Shown here: piece by piece, positions 22,961 to 36,030 of the stretch
Position numbering within the stretch: the first letter of the stretch is position 1
Layout of the letters: every line of letters begins with the position of its first letter
Source of the DNA: Amphiura filiformis
Taxonomy: Eukaryota; Echinodermata; Ophiuroidea; Amphilepidida; Amphiuridae
Assembly (NCBI RefSeq): GCF_039555335.1
Contig: NC_092628.1
Span: forward strand, 97,034,536-97,098,535
Length of the DNA: 64,000 nucleotides
Direction of reading: 5' to 3'
Notes under the pieces: model-generated
What the model was told of the DNA's origin: nothing
The model's input: the letters and a program-made list of their open reading frames with translations, nothing else
Databases searched by the model: none
Position numbers and translations under genes: made by a program

Positions 22961-24370
22961 ATACAAGTTTCTCAATGGAGAAACTTGCATAATTCCCCCT
23001 CCCCCCCCCAAAAAGCAAATTAACAAAGGTGGAAAACAAAAGATCCGGATGCACCAAAATGCATCAAAAAAACCCTGAACCAATTCAATCCCTCTGATGA
23101 CAATGGAAGGCTATCAACTCTTAATTTACTGTTAGTGTCCACCAATAATTGTAGTGAACAATCACCTAGGCATTGGGGTAGGCCCCAAGACCAGACAAAT
23201 ATTGGTTTACTCATTCTGCGGTTTTCTTAACAAAAATCTATTGAACACCAGTGCGAAACAATATAATAGATTTAGACCAAAGTATGAACAATGGTTTATT
23301 TAAAATAAAATAATTAAGACATGCATGTAAGCTATTGGCAAACATGAATATATAGACTTATTAACGATTATTATCTCAAAAAGCCAGGCAAAACAAGAAA
23401 ACACAGAAAATTCACTGGTGCACCCTAATAATATAGACACAAAGATTATTGAATCAAAGACAATAATTTTCGGATGCTTATCATCAAACTCTATGTTCTG
23501 AAACAAATAATCGGGAGCCCATGCATAGCATAAAGGCATATACATGTATCGGTTTAACATTACTTGTTCTTTAAATATTTTACCTCTATCAATATGTCTA
23601 TTATACACAAAATATGTATAAAATTAGAACGCAATGTTGTTTAAGCTATAATTACAATACAATACAATCACGCATGTTTCAAGCGTGTATAGCACAACTT
23701 ATCAAATACAATGTACATGTATATTTTTAAAGATAGATCAACAATTCCATATATAATCAAGTGTAATTTTTGTACTATCTAAGTAACATACATTATTTTT
23801 AAATGAACAATGCACAATTCGACAAAATTATCTTATTGGAATTTCTTCAACCGACCTTGAAATATATAAACAAGGGAATTCCATTTGTAAATTCATGCTT
23901 AATTGTGCTAGTGTGCGATGCGTAATTCTTCTTTCCCCTGAAACTTGAAATATATGTTTATCAAGAGATATTTTGGTCTTTATCTGACTTGAGAATAAAA
24001 CCTGAAATGGGTGCTCATTGTAATATTTTGAAACCGAATTTGTAAAATGCCTATCTGACCAAACTCTAACCTTCAAGTAACACAGAACTCTAAGAGTTCC
24101 AATTTCAGGACACATTTAATGATAAGATCATGAATAGTGTCCGGAAACGGATATCACAAGGCAACATACTAACCCAGAAACTATTTATCTTTTCTGCTTA
24201 TTTAAATTTTGAACAAAATAAAGTTGCCACCGCTATAATAATGTCAAAATAATCTAAGTGCATTGCACTGTATAGGCTTGCTCACCCACAATAATCAACA
24301 ATTATTCTTGTTGAAGCAATTTAAGGGTAGATGCGGTATTGTCGGTCCAAGCAGCCAAATCTTGAATCTT

Positions 24371-24790
24371 GATTTATCAATATCTTATTTAAAAATAACA
24401 CTTTGTTTTGCAAAATAACACTTTGTTGTTTTGCAAAAGTTCCTTCTATAAAACTTTGAAAACTTGCTTGAGAAGTTATGAACATTTTACAAAAGTGTTG
24501 CCGCTTAAATCCTCTTTACAACACAAGGACAACAGGGCCTACAAAAGTATAACCGTGACATTTGACTTCTACACACTCGCTATCAATATGTTATTGAAAA
24601 ATAATGCATTGTTGTTTTGCAAAAGTTCATTCTACAAATCAAATACTCTGTAACTTGCTTGATGAGTTATGTACATTTTACAAAAGTGTTGTTGTTTCAG
24701 CCCTCTTTACAACATAACTCAAGAACAGTACATGACCTACAAAAGTATCTGTGACATTTACATTGTAACTTATTCACACTCGCTATGAAA
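24371..24790. repeat. Diverged 186-bp tandem duplication
   Basis: gttgttttgcaaaagttc recurs at 24,425 and 24,611. The pattern (cttgcttga, acattttacaaaagtgttg, ctctttacaaca, cctacaaaagtat, acactcgctat) repeats in order with many substitutions, indicating an old duplication. Confidence 0.8.
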
Positions 24791-25157
24791 TGATCAATAC
24801 AATACAATACAAGGTGCTGTGAATTACTGAATTACACAGTTTAAAATAGTTGCTAACTTAACCAGCCCCTTTTATACCCAGTAGTACAGCAAAATTGTAG
24901 AAATTGAATTGTTTAATATCTACTAATAATATTTTCAGGAACTGAAAAAATATCTGTACTACAAATTAATCAAGCATTTGCTTGAATTTTCTTTGGACAA
25001 GTGGCCTGGGTTCATTGTCAATGTCACTTTTAGAAATTGCCCTTTGCTTGTGAGAAAAAGTCTACATTAAGCATATGAAAAGTTTCAGAACTAAATAAAT
25101 GTTCTATCTTTTAAACAGATCAATGTAAACAATAGAGAATATTCAATGAATAATTAC

Positions 25158-25240
25158 CTCTCCTTTAACTTGATAGTTGATACCAATTGCAATCTCATAT
25201 TCTCCTTTCTTATTTTCATTCACCTTACAAATTGTGCCTT
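25158..25240 (-). CDS. Possible small internal exon, family unknown
   Basis: Between a tactacaag acceptor and a GAGAG|GTAATT donor, the minus strand reads GTICKVNENKKGEYEIAIG then INYQVKGE. The C-K-V...Y-E-I...K-G pattern loosely recalls NTR/TIMP-type domains, but the match is too short to assign. The start phase (2 bases completing a codon) would fit the end of the candidate exon at 32,397-32,483. No other exons of such a gene were found, so this may be chance. Confidence 0.25.
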
Positions 25241-28200
25241 CTTGTAGTAAAAGAAAATATAAAATAATACAATGAAGTTTGAATTACTTGAACCACAACA
25301 TAAAACAAATATTGAATTACCAAGAGGTTATTAAATATGTTCGATATAATGTAAGGACCAATCCATCCATAACAATACTTAATGTATATAATTTTATTAT
25401 AGGTCTATTGATGTTTTAACCTATCTTACATGATATGTGTGCTTATAGTTGTCTTGCGAGCAACCTGGCACTCTAATCTAGACTTTATCAATTTCTTCTT
25501 TTTTGTTGCATAAATGACGGAAGATTTATTAATAGTAATATCAAATAGACTTCAGACAATTCTATTTAAGTGAGACATAAGACATATTTTTACGTCATTA
25601 ATTAATACCGTCATTATGAAGTCAATTTCCAACTTGTAAATAATGAAAATTGTCTCTTGCATTAATATTGACCTAGTCTTTTGAGCAGATTTGCAATTCT
25701 TACCACATATTAGGATCTGTAAAAAGAGCTATCTTTACATGTACCTATAGAAGGCAGGTTAACTTTCAAACTTAATAAGGATGTCATATCAGGTCAATAA
25801 ATTTTTGATGCATAAACAAAATACCTTATAATTAAAATAGCACATTCCTTGTTGATATTTCATAGAAGCCAATAGCTCATCGGAAGCAAACCTATGCAGT
25901 ATAAGATATCTTGTATATCATTTAGATACAATGCACATTGTCTATTTATTTAGAAAATGTGTGCCGATGAACATTAAGATTTGTCTTTTGCCTTATAAAA
26001 GAACAATTTATTTGCACATAACCACACAGTTACCATTTTCTATTAATTACTGAATGTTTTACACCCAGACATACATACATAACCAGATTTAGCTGCTTTA
26101 AATATAATATAAAGTCAAATTTCAGAGTCTTAGGAATTGCGAGTCTAGTTGAGTCACTGGATTAACGTTATTTGCGACTGACCGTATTTGCAGAAGAATA
26201 ATGACTGATATTGATGCCAAGGTAGAACAAGAAATTAGCGAGGTTTTGTAGAAAGAAAACCTTGGTATCCGATTAAAATTGTTCATCTAGAATGAAGTCT
26301 TGTTCTTCTTGATTGTGGAAATAATGAGAATCTAAGTCTGCTTGATTCATTGTATCAAATGTTCTACCGGTCTTGCAAATTTATTGTTCTCAGTCTTCTT
26401 CTTTTCTTCTTATCTTTTGTGGCGCATTATATGTAGCTGATGCACAGCTGCCATGACTGAAGAATGCAAGAAATCAGCTTGCACAACTTAAGTAGTATTC
26501 ACATAGCCAACCAAATTCTAGTTCGGATAACTCAGACCCGCAACAAAATATTTGCTTACTGATATGATCGTGTCCTGGGTCTTAACTAGTTTTCTAAATG
26601 TTGATGGCAAACTGGACAAAAGAAGCACATGGAAACTCTTCACAGCCTTTTAATCGCCTATTTATGCGTTGAGAGTCCTTCTATTGTTTGGATAACCCGA
26701 ACAGCTTAGACAGGTCTTTTGTCTTTTGAAGCAAACCTCACTGCAATTGATGTGCAAGATCAGCGGGGCATCATTACTCCTGAAATATAACCACAAAGAA
26801 ACAAACAGCAAAAAGAAACTACATGTGCCTTCCCCGTTGTTTGAAACCTTTATGCCTGATTATATCACATGATTGGTAAGCCTGATGTTCCAACATTCGC
26901 AACTCCTAGAATTTATCTAGTAATAGACACTTGAAGATTAAGGTATACTACCATGATTGCTATTCTTAACTTAAAGGCTTATATTCAGTAATAATATAAA
27001 TTTGTATCTCCAGTAATAGAACCAGCCTGCATACTACAGGTTGACCTTTTCGAGCACCATGCAATCCATGTAAATCATTCCCAATAATTTGCATATGTGA
27101 TCTAATAATGCCAAAAAGAAAATGGTATATATTGTATATATAATACTTGACAATTACAGCCAACACTAAATATTTTGGAGACTTGGATTTAATTAATAAC
27201 ATCCAACTTATAAAATACTTGACTGTAACTAGGGTTCATTATCTCATGCAAAGTATTACCAGAGAAGATGTAATAAAGAGGAGGTTGATCAAGCTATCCT
27301 CAAACAAATTATGTGTGAGACCGCTCACTCAAAGTAAATGATGAATCACCCTATTTAGCTGCTTTACAATAGAATACCACAATAGGGTTTGAACCGGGAT
27401 GGGTGTGATACACAAGTTGCAGCTAACTGATTTTAGGGATAGGTCAGTGTGTGCATGTCATCATGCCATACACACCATGCATGCAGACCCTGTCATCTTG
27501 TCAGATTTCAGATAAAATATGACTGAAGTTCCATGGCAAATTATAATTTTTGCTACTTGTTGCCACTTTCAGACTCTATTATTTATGATAAAGAATGTTA
27601 TCAATTATCAGAATATCTTTATTGGGTTGGCAGGAAATGACAGGAAAATACATAAAATAGTAAAATAGAAATGATCAACAATCATCACCTCTCTAAAAAA
27701 ATCCTAAAAATTTCTTCTTTAGAAATTTATATATTTACAAAAAACGGTGGATTTGGGGGAAATTTTACAGCACTCGATTTCTTTCTTGTATTATCCACAT
27801 GTGGTATCCCATCCAAGCAGCAGGTCCTTAACACACGCTGCGTTTCATACTTTTTAACAAATTCTCTATAGAAACATTGGAAATATTTTCTATTCTGAAG
27901 TGAAAAGTGGTCAACCATGGGCGGTCACACACATAACATCATAGGATATTTCAAGTGGAAGGCTAACTACTTGAGAATAAAGGACTATGAATAGATGCGA
28001 CAGGATTACCTACGGGATTATCTCAAGGATATAATTCCGTTGACCCTCCTCTTTATTACATCTTCTCTGGTATTACCGATAAATTTGTTGATTACTTGCC
28101 TGCTTGTAAATAAATTGAAGCCGTTGGCTGATTCTAACATGAAGCCGGTGGCCAATGCCAATGTGACCATGATGAAACCAGTTGCTGCTCTGTGGATGTT

Positions 28201-28341
28201 GATTTGCGCTTCTATACACTTAAATATTAATAAAATAATCACATCCACTGCTTAAGTAACATCATTATCAATCCTATACTTTATAAAATGCTACCACATC
28301 AGACAAACAGTATTATTTTTCACCACCAAGAGCACAACAAT

Positions 28342-28689
28342 TTTTTGGTCCAGCATGATCGGAGGAGCAAATGCAAGTGGTTTACTAAGAAAGGTGTGAA
28401 CACAACAAAAGAAATGGAATTAAAGCAGAGACCTGATTGGCAGCACCCCACTAAAGTGCCATCTGAATGGCCAAGAATCTGGGATTGTTGCTATAACAAC
28501 ACAACAACTCCTACATCATTCCAATACCATGACCCAAATCAATAGCATAAACTTTCAAGAGGACTTGATATGGCTCAAGTGGAACTGATAGGATAATTGT
28601 CCAGACTTGGCTGCACATGAATGCCCAAGTTTCCCTGATGCTGAGACAATCTGGTTTTTAAAAGATTTTCAACTTTGAAAAACGTCATT
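28342..28689. repeat. Duplicated block R2, second copy
   Basis: Nearly identical to 22,143-22,489, with the same protein-like frame ending in a stop at about 28,543. Its right end meets cattatcttgactaatgc, the hairpin-repeat motif, instead of R1. Confidence 0.9.
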
Positions 28690-28743
28690 ATCTTGACTAA
28701 TGCACTGCACTCATCCTTATCATAGCTGCCACTATGGCCATTG

Positions 28744-28902
28744 CATAATTCGCCAGCATTTGTCAACTGGATCATGCTTTTGAGTTCTGCACCACGATCG
28801 AAATGATCGCAACACAAAGTCTATGGCACGCACTACCGATTCCAAAAGGTGCATGATCCAGTTACCAAGGAGTTATGTAAGCACTTCGCTGGCGAATTGC
28901 AA
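28744..28902. mobile_element. Small foldback repeat
   Basis: Left attcgccagc and aactggatcatgc have inverted partners gcatgatccagtt and gctggcgaatt on the right. No clear target duplication or coding content. Confidence 0.5.
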
Positions 28903-29439
28903 AAGGTGCACCATCTGAATCTTTTAAGGAGTGTCACCCAGGTAGGGAAAACATTCTTTACTATTTTCTCTTTCATTTGACACCACATGAGGGGACAAAC
29001 CTTGTTCAGATTTTGTGATATTTAATTTGAAACAATGCCTAAAATATAAATATTGACCCAGGTCTTGTGAGGAGTGTCAAACGGCCGGTTGATATTTTAT
29101 TACTTTCTTTCCTGTTTTCTCGTTCATTTGACACAACCCAGGTGATCATACCTTCATTGCTTTTCGAGACTTATATCAATTTAAGACCAAAAGGTAGGGC
29201 CTACTTCTATGAGTTTTTTGCCAATATTTTTACAGTTCAAAAATCTATTTTTAAATATGATGTGTCCATCAAGTCCTGAAAAAATTATCATCTCTTTGCC
29301 AAAATGAGACCCATCAATATTCTTGTACTCTAGGTTCTATGGAAGAGTCAGGAATTTGTCACCATTTACTATACCCAAAATGGACCTTTCAAAGGACATC
29401 AAAAGTGTACCCCAAAACCTGGCCATATAAAATAGAAAA

Positions 29440-32230
29440 GGTACAAAGTATTAATGCTGATGACATTGTTATATTAGGTGATTTTAATCTTGATTGTTTA
29501 TCTGAAAATACCTACAAAAAAGTTCATGAGTTTTGTACTAATAGCCAACTCTCACAACTTGTCGATGAACCGACCAGAGTTACAGAAACGACAAGTACTT
29601 TAATTGATCTAATTTGTGTTTCCAAACCAGAAGAGATTTCAAATTGTGAAGTGGTATATTATGGTGTAAGTGATCACTATTTAGTTAAGATGTGTAAGAA
29701 GTATAATAGGGTGAAACTGATACCAAAAACGGTTACAAGTAGGTGTTATAAGCATTTTAATGAATTGGAATTTACTAATGATTTGTCACGTATTGATTGG
29801 AGAAATATAACTGCCATTGATGATCCAGATGATGCTTGGAAGCTGTGGAAAAATATGTTTCTTGGTATTTGTGACAAGCACGCACCTTTTAAGACTAGAA
29901 AAGTAAAAGGTTATCTTCCCCATGGATAACCCCTGAATATAAAAAACTTTCTCATGAACGAGATTATTTAAAGAGAAAGGCTCAGTTATCTAATGATACA
30001 AACGACTGGAAACATGCAAAAGAAATCAGAAACAAAGTTAATGAACTGAACCGTAATCTGAAAAAGGAACATTTCCGAAAGGTTATAAATGATAATGCAA
30101 ATAATACACGCAAACTTTGGAAAACACTGCGTGATCATGGTGGTCTTGGTAAAAAAAGTAAAAGTATTATTGTAAATGATAATGAGAGTGAGAGTATTGA
30201 TCGTGCAAATCAGATCAATGATCATTTTTGTTCAATTGGACACAAAATTATCGATGCAAATAATATGAATAGTACCAATCACGACTGTGACTTGATGAGT
30301 AACAACCTTGGATCAATTGGTAGTAATGTATTTAGATTCACAGAAATCACAGAAAGTTATGTGCTCAAGGAGTTGAAATCAATTTCCATATGTAAATCAA
30401 CTGGTATGGATAATATCCCAGTAAAGTACCAAACGAGTGGAAGGAGGCTAGAGTTACTCCCATACATAAGGGTGGCGACAAGGATGACTTAAATAACTTC
30501 CGGCCAATTTCGGTACTTCCCATCATTTCAAAGATCCTGGAAAGATCAGTTCATGAACAATTGTACACTTATATACAGGAAAATAATATTCTTTCCAGTA
30601 ATCAGTCCGGCTTCAGACCAAATCATTCAACACAAACGATCTCTTGTTGAAAAAGCTCTATGGTATTGGCATTCGTGATGTGGAGCTTACTTGGTTTACA
30701 TCCTATTTAAAAGAGCGTACACAGGCTACTGCAATTGGAGGAACACTATCTGATCAAAAATGTATTACTATTGGTGTCCCTCAAGGGACAATCTTGGGAC
30801 CATTGTTATTTTCTATTTTTGTGAACGACTTGTCAAGTAATCTCACATGTAAGACTGTACTCTATGCTGATGATACAGCACTTATGTATTCAAGTAAATG
30901 TGCTGATGATATGTGCACTAAACTAAATGACAATTTAAATAATGTTGAAAAATGGTTAGAAAGAAATAAGCTTTCTCTGAACGTTTCAAAAACTAAATAC
31001 ATGATATGTGGTACACAAAAGGGCATAGAAAAATGTGAAAATATAAATTTATCTATAAGTGGTAAGGACATTGAACGTGTTGACAATTTTAAGTATCTTG
31101 GGACATGGATTGATCCGTTGCTAAAGTGGGATGATCATGTTCACAATACCTGTAAAAAGATCTCTCAGCGTATTGGTCTTGTGAGTAGATTAAGAAAGTC
31201 TGTTCCACCCAAAGTTACCAAATTACTTGCCAATACACTCGTAATGCCGTTCTTTGATTATTGCAATCTTGTATGGAATAATTGCTCTAAGGAACTTAGT
31301 AACAAATTACAAGTTCTCCAAAATAGACTTGTGAGGTTAGTACTTAACGAAGGCCCAAGGGCACGTGTTTTGGATATGTATGATGTTCTGAAATGGAAAA
31401 CTTTGAAAAACCGTTCTCATATCAATCTTATTAATCTTGTTCATAAATGCTTGACAGGAATGCCCCAGATTACCTGCGAACTAAATTTTCCTATGTTAAC
31501 ACCCACCACGCCTACCTAACAAAGTCAAGCTCAGGTCTATGTCTTTACCATAACAAGGTGTCGTCAGAAGCAGGAAAAAGAACTTTTCATTATCGAGGTG
31601 TTACAGCGTGGAATGAAATGCCACAACATTTAAGGTTAATAAATTACAACTCAAACTTGTTCAAACGGGCACTTCACAATAATTTCTGAACTTTTAATAT
31701 TTCGTAAAATGTATATATGAAAAATGTAAATAATGCGCCAAAGTTTTACTTTATGACTTTTAAAGATTGATGTATTTTGATGTATGCTTCTATATTTTGA
31801 GTGTTATTAATAATTCTACATATATTATGTTTTATGACCCAGTGAATATGTAAATAACTAGCCAATGTCTTTACTATGATTTTAATGGCTTTAGATATTA
31901 TTTGATGTATAAGTTGATGTATGTTTGGATGTTTAAGTTATTAATTACTTTATGTATACAAGTATTACATGTATATTTTAAGACACAGAGAAATGTAAAT
32001 AACTAGCCAAAGATTTTTACTTTATGAATTTAATGACTTTTGATATTTGATGTATTTGATATATGGTTTTATTTGGATGTTTGTATTTTAATCATTCTAA
32101 TATGTATAATTCTACCAATTACTATGTACTTTATATTTTATGACATGACACAGGGCCCCTGTAATAGCAGATTTATCTGAAGGGTAACCCTGTATAAATA
32201 TGGTTTTAATAAATAAAATAATAAATAAAT
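29440..32230 (+). pseudogene. CR1/Jockey-type LINE, 5'-truncated and broken
   Basis: The element reads, in order: the endonuclease end (LGDFNLDCL, SDHYLV; up to about 29,925); a linker (ITPEYKKLSHERDYLKRK); RT motifs (NNFRPISVLPIISKILERS, SGFRPNHSTQT, then GVPQGTILGPLLFSIFVNDL and LYADDTALM); and the thumb/C-terminal region ending WNEMPQHLRL...FKRALHNNF. Such proteins copy their own RNA at a nicked target site. Defects are a missing 5' half of the endonuclease, frameshifts near 29,925, 30,420 and 31,455, and a deletion near 30,640. The deletion removes the first RT aspartate motif between HSTQT and KKLYGIGI. The 3' UTR has degenerate repeats and ends in taaataaaataataaataa. The element is dead, but the catalytic YADD is still intact. 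Confidence 0.85.
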
Positions 32231-32396
32231 ATACATATACAATGAAATAGATAGAATGTACTTATTGTTTCTCTGTACAAAGTTTCAATCATTTTGTCAC
32301 ATAGGAATGGACCATTTTAACAATATCTGGAAAAAAAGGCTGCAAAAATGTATAATTGATAATACACAAGATCAAATTTAGAAAATAAAATCTTAC

Positions 32397-32483
32397 CTAT
32401 CTGAGACTGGGCCTTACTCATAGCAGTCAACGGCAATACTCAGTAGCTACCAAACCAGAAGATAGAATGTAGAATCCACATAC
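32397..32483 (-). other. Possible 5' exon with start codon, weak
   Basis: The minus strand shows tttaacag|GTATGTGG...ATGAGTAAGG, ending at CAGATAG|GTAAGA, and would encode MSKAQSQI in phase 1. The splice signals are good, but the upstream junction could itself be a donor (CAG|GTATGT). No homology supports it. Confidence 0.2.
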
Positions 32484-33002
32484 CTGTTAAACAAAATTGG
32501 TTTTAATAGTATTAAACAGACCTGCAGCTATTGGCTGCTATAAGGGGCATGATTCATAGGGCCTGCACTTTGGCTCGTTTTTTGCAGGTTTACATGGTCC
32601 AATAATCACAAGATGACTGACATGTGGTAACAAAGGAAGTAGTCACTGCAATTTGATTATGTCCCATATGATTGGCCATTCAAGACACCCCTGTGAATAT
32701 ACTATAGCGGCCTTTTCAAAATATAATACCTGTTTGCTTCACTGTATTGACAATACCCGGAACAATACACACAGTATATGCATTGGACAAACTTTTTACA
32801 ATAAGCATGATAAGTGATGATGTGACCTCCAGATTTATACATCGTTCGCTCGCACACTGACAACATTTGATTGAATGGACTGTAGGCTACTGCGCCGTGA
32901 TTACGGTGAAGGACACCGGTTCAAATCCTTTGTTTGGAGCCAATCGATAAAAGCATGCAGGGCTTCTATACGCATGTACAGTTTATCCCTACATAACCCA
33001 TG

Positions 33003-33765
33003 TCTTGAATACGCTGGCAAAGTTATGTAATAATCGGATTAATACTATATAGCAGTAGGTAAAAACAAGTTTTGAATAATCCGCGCTATAAAGTTCCATT
33101 CAGTGATCCCAGCGAAAGTGAAAAAAAAAAAATCAAATTGTTACGTTTATAAATTTTTTGATGAAAACAAATGGCAAAAAAACAAAACAGGAAAACGACA
33201 GTATTGACGAATACATGTAGCTAATTTATATACTGTCAGTACCGGTATATAAATTACAGACTCAATAAATGCATTATTTTTTGTCTTAGACACACGGTTT
33301 TCGGCTGAACCACTGCACTAGCAAGCTATGTTAGCACATCTATGACAATGACGAAAGGTACAAAATCAGCCATAGGCCTTTAGATAGCAGAAGACACAAA
33401 AGTGGTGTTTTATGACCTTTGACATTCTTTTGTGGCGAGTGACATGGTCTTTCAATTCGCCGAGTGTCCTTGACAGGTTTGACTATGCTTCAGTGGTCAT
33501 GAAAGAATTCAAAAGATAACCTCTGCCCCAATAATCCCAAGCAATTGTCTGAAACTGCTCCTCGGATCATAAGAACTCAGTCCTCAAATGATAGTCATAA
33601 TAATGTCCAAAATTTTGATGATTTTTACGATCGTCGGGATGAAAAAAAATCAAAAAATCACTGAATGGGCCTTTAGTTCCCTCTCCTTACCCTGGCAATA
33701 TAAATCAAAGAAAAATAAAGAAAGAAAACAAGAAAAGAAAATTAACCAAATTAAGGGATCTGGAA
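33003..33765. repeat. Left arm of a 3-kb inverted repeat
   Basis: From tgtcttgaatacgctgg rightwards this arm matches the reverse complement of about 35,270-36,030. Landmarks include cagtgatcccagcgaaagtg, agtgtccttgacaggttt and ccaagcaattgtctgaaac. The arms differ by many substitutions and indels. The 1.5-kb spacer carries other repeats. Confidence 0.85.
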
Positions 33766-33787
33766 TGAGCGTTTTGAGCGTTTGATA

Positions 33788-33985
33788 GTATTTTTGTGGG
33801 ACATGAGAGCACATCAGACATATCGAATTGCATTCTGAATACTGAAGAATGTCTTTCTGATATCAAATAAATTTCATTGTTTGAAATTCACGATATAATA
33901 CAAATTTTATGACAAATTATTAAAATTTGATATTTTTCACATTTTTGATAAATAACAGTCCTCAAGTAAATATCATAAATCTAAT
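33788..33985. repeat. Dispersed repeat, fullest copy
   Basis: The stretch ttttgtgggacatgagagca...taacagtcctc matches the 5' half at 10,185-10,660 (split there by a MITE) and the 3' half at 11,905-12,008. It has no coding content; it is probably a non-autonomous transposon. Confidence 0.7.
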
Positions 33986-35107
33986 GTTATATTCTTAAAC
34001 AGTCCCTGGCATGATACCATACATGTATAGGCATATGTATAGTAAATTTGTCTGCTTTATCTGTTTTGTGCTGTTTAAGCAAATAGTTAAACATAATTTC
34101 CATAAAATGTAAGCTTTTACTGTCAGCTAGATATGTCCCCTTTTAATTTTGAGCAGAAGTGAGGTAAAGCAAAGAAAATTGAAATGTACTACTACTAGCG
34201 CCAATGAATGTTATACGATTGTAAAACGGTACGATCCTCTGGGTGTGTGTGTGCGTATGTGTGTCCTGCACGCATATTTTTTTTCTGCAACTATAACGGG
34301 ACGCAATACGATACCGGTATGTTATAAGAATCAAACTTACAAGAAAGATGGCTCTTGTCAAATCCTACAATTCTGTCAGAGAAAATATGCATATTTGCAT
34401 TAAATTTTTAATTAATTGACATAATTGATTAATTAATAAATATTTTATTTAATGATTTACCATAATTCCAAATATGTCAAACAATATGTCAAATTAAAGC
34501 TAATGAAATGCTTTATAAATTGGTCAGAGCGCATTTTGCAGAATGCATTTAGTACTTTAGTTACATGATTCCAAACATTCTATTCCAATTTTTTGCTATA
34601 CACGCATAGGAGCTGTACTTTTAAAATCCGCGCCTAATCAATAATAATAGTCTTTCATTCCATTGTCAAAGTACTGTGCTCCCTGTAGCTGTAGCATTAT
34701 GGAGTGACCAGGTCCTAGAGTGTGATGGTTTTGTAGCAGATGACAGTGCTCATTCAAGCCTGTCAAGGTCAGTTAGTAGCCACTTGCTGAATGGATGGCC
34801 ATGATCAGCTATCAAAGAGATGCCTTGTGCAGCTGCCAATCACAGTAGAGGTTTGATAACATTTTGTTAAAAACCCAAATGTGATATAAGGACAAAGCTG
34901 TGCATGTTGGTACTTAATTCTTTGGATTCTTACGTTGAAATTCCCTTGTATTAGTATTTTTATGTGTAGTGTATAGTGGTCATAAATTATATAGCTTTTA
35001 AATTTTGGGCATTTTTGCTCTGTTGCACTGTACCATTATGGAATTTGAGCAAATCAATTACCGACACAAGCAGGTATACAGTGTATTATTTTATTTTTAT
35101 TTCAGAT

Positions 35108-35215
35108 CTCAGGAGCACAGCTCACTTGGTAAGGCATCAGAATTTGGTACACTAGCGTTTGAACTTTAAATCGGAAGGTGGTGAGTTCGAGCCTCATCAC
35201 GGTCACATTAATTTT
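35108..35215 (+). repeat. tRNA-derived SINE head
   Basis: cagctcacttggtaaggcatcag resembles a Pol III A box region and gagttcgagcc a B box, about 50 bp apart as in tRNA-derived SINEs. The arms of a tRNA cloverleaf do not pair well enough for a functional tRNA. It is followed by a T-rich stretch. Confidence 0.6.
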
Positions 35216-35269
35216 ATAAACCAAATATTGTTCGAACTTTTCATATTTGTTTTTCTTTTATTGTTTCTT

Positions 35270-36030
35270 TTCTTTGTCTTTTTTTCTTGTTTAATTTTAT
35301 TTTTTCTTTATTTTTCTTTGATCCATATTGCCAGTGTAAGGAGAGGAGGGAACTAACGGCCCATTCAGTGATTTTTTTTTTTTTTCATTTCGTAAAAATC
35401 ATCAAATTCAGATTTTGTACAAGACTGCGGAACTCAGTCTTCAATGATATAGTCAGTAAAAATCTTTTGGTCATTATATTACTATCATCATTTGACGACT
35501 GAGTTCTTATGATACATCATCCGAAGAGCAGTTTCAGACAATTGCTTGGGATTGTTGGGGCAGAGGTTATCTTTTGAATTCTTTCATGACCACCGAAGCA
35601 GAGTTAAACCTGTCAAGGACACTCGGCGTGAATTGAACTGACCATGTCACTCGCCACAAAAGAATGTCAAAGGTCATTAAACATCAACTTGGTGTCTTCT
35701 GCTAGTGGTTCAGCCCTAAGCCGTGTAGGCTTATTTAAGACAAAAATAATGCATTTACGTGAATCTGTAATTTATATACTGACAGTATATATAAATTAGC
35801 TACATGTATTTGAATGGGGCTTCAACTTCGTCAATACTGCCGTTTTCTTGGGTTTTGTGCCAATTTTTTTCATTGAAATTTTTTTGTAAAAGTAACAATT
35901 TGATTTTTTTTCCACTTTCGCTGGGATCACTGAATGGGTCTTTGCAACGCGATATATTCAAAACTTGTATTCACCTACTGTTATAGCATTAATCCGATTA
36001 TTACACAACCTCGCCAGTGTATTCAAGACA
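35270..36030. repeat. Right arm of the 3-kb inverted repeat
   Basis: Inverted counterpart of 33,003-33,765, ending ccagtgtattcaagacat. Outside the arms, a B-box-containing segment (ggacaccggttcaa...tggagccaatc) occurs at 32,929-32,944 and 36,238-36,253 in the same orientation. Further out, gggcctgcactttggctcg at 32,558 is inverted at 36,537, so older inverted homology extends to about 4 kb in total. Confidence 0.85.

Larger units (their letters stand above)
22961..28341. other. AT-rich stretch between R1 copy 2 and R2 copy 2
   Basis: No complete gene is recognised. It holds a diverged 186-bp tandem duplication (24,371-24,790) and one possible small exon (25,158-25,240). A segment shared in opposite orientations (about 27,252-27,284 and 28,042-28,073) reads TREDVIKRR in both. 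Also present, at 28,120-28,200, is a minus-strand frame with a hydrophobic run, AATGFIMVTLALATGFML. Confidence 0.45.

Noticed and set aside
23828..24115. 95-codon minus-strand frame.
   Set aside because: No domain, no convincing splice sites and no conserved copy elsewhere in the window.
28018..28248. Possible membrane-helix exon on the minus strand (AATGFIMVTLALATGFML).
   Set aside because: It could end at a GC-type donor, but it has short internal repeats, overlaps a segment repeated at 27.25 kb, and no partner exons or family were found.
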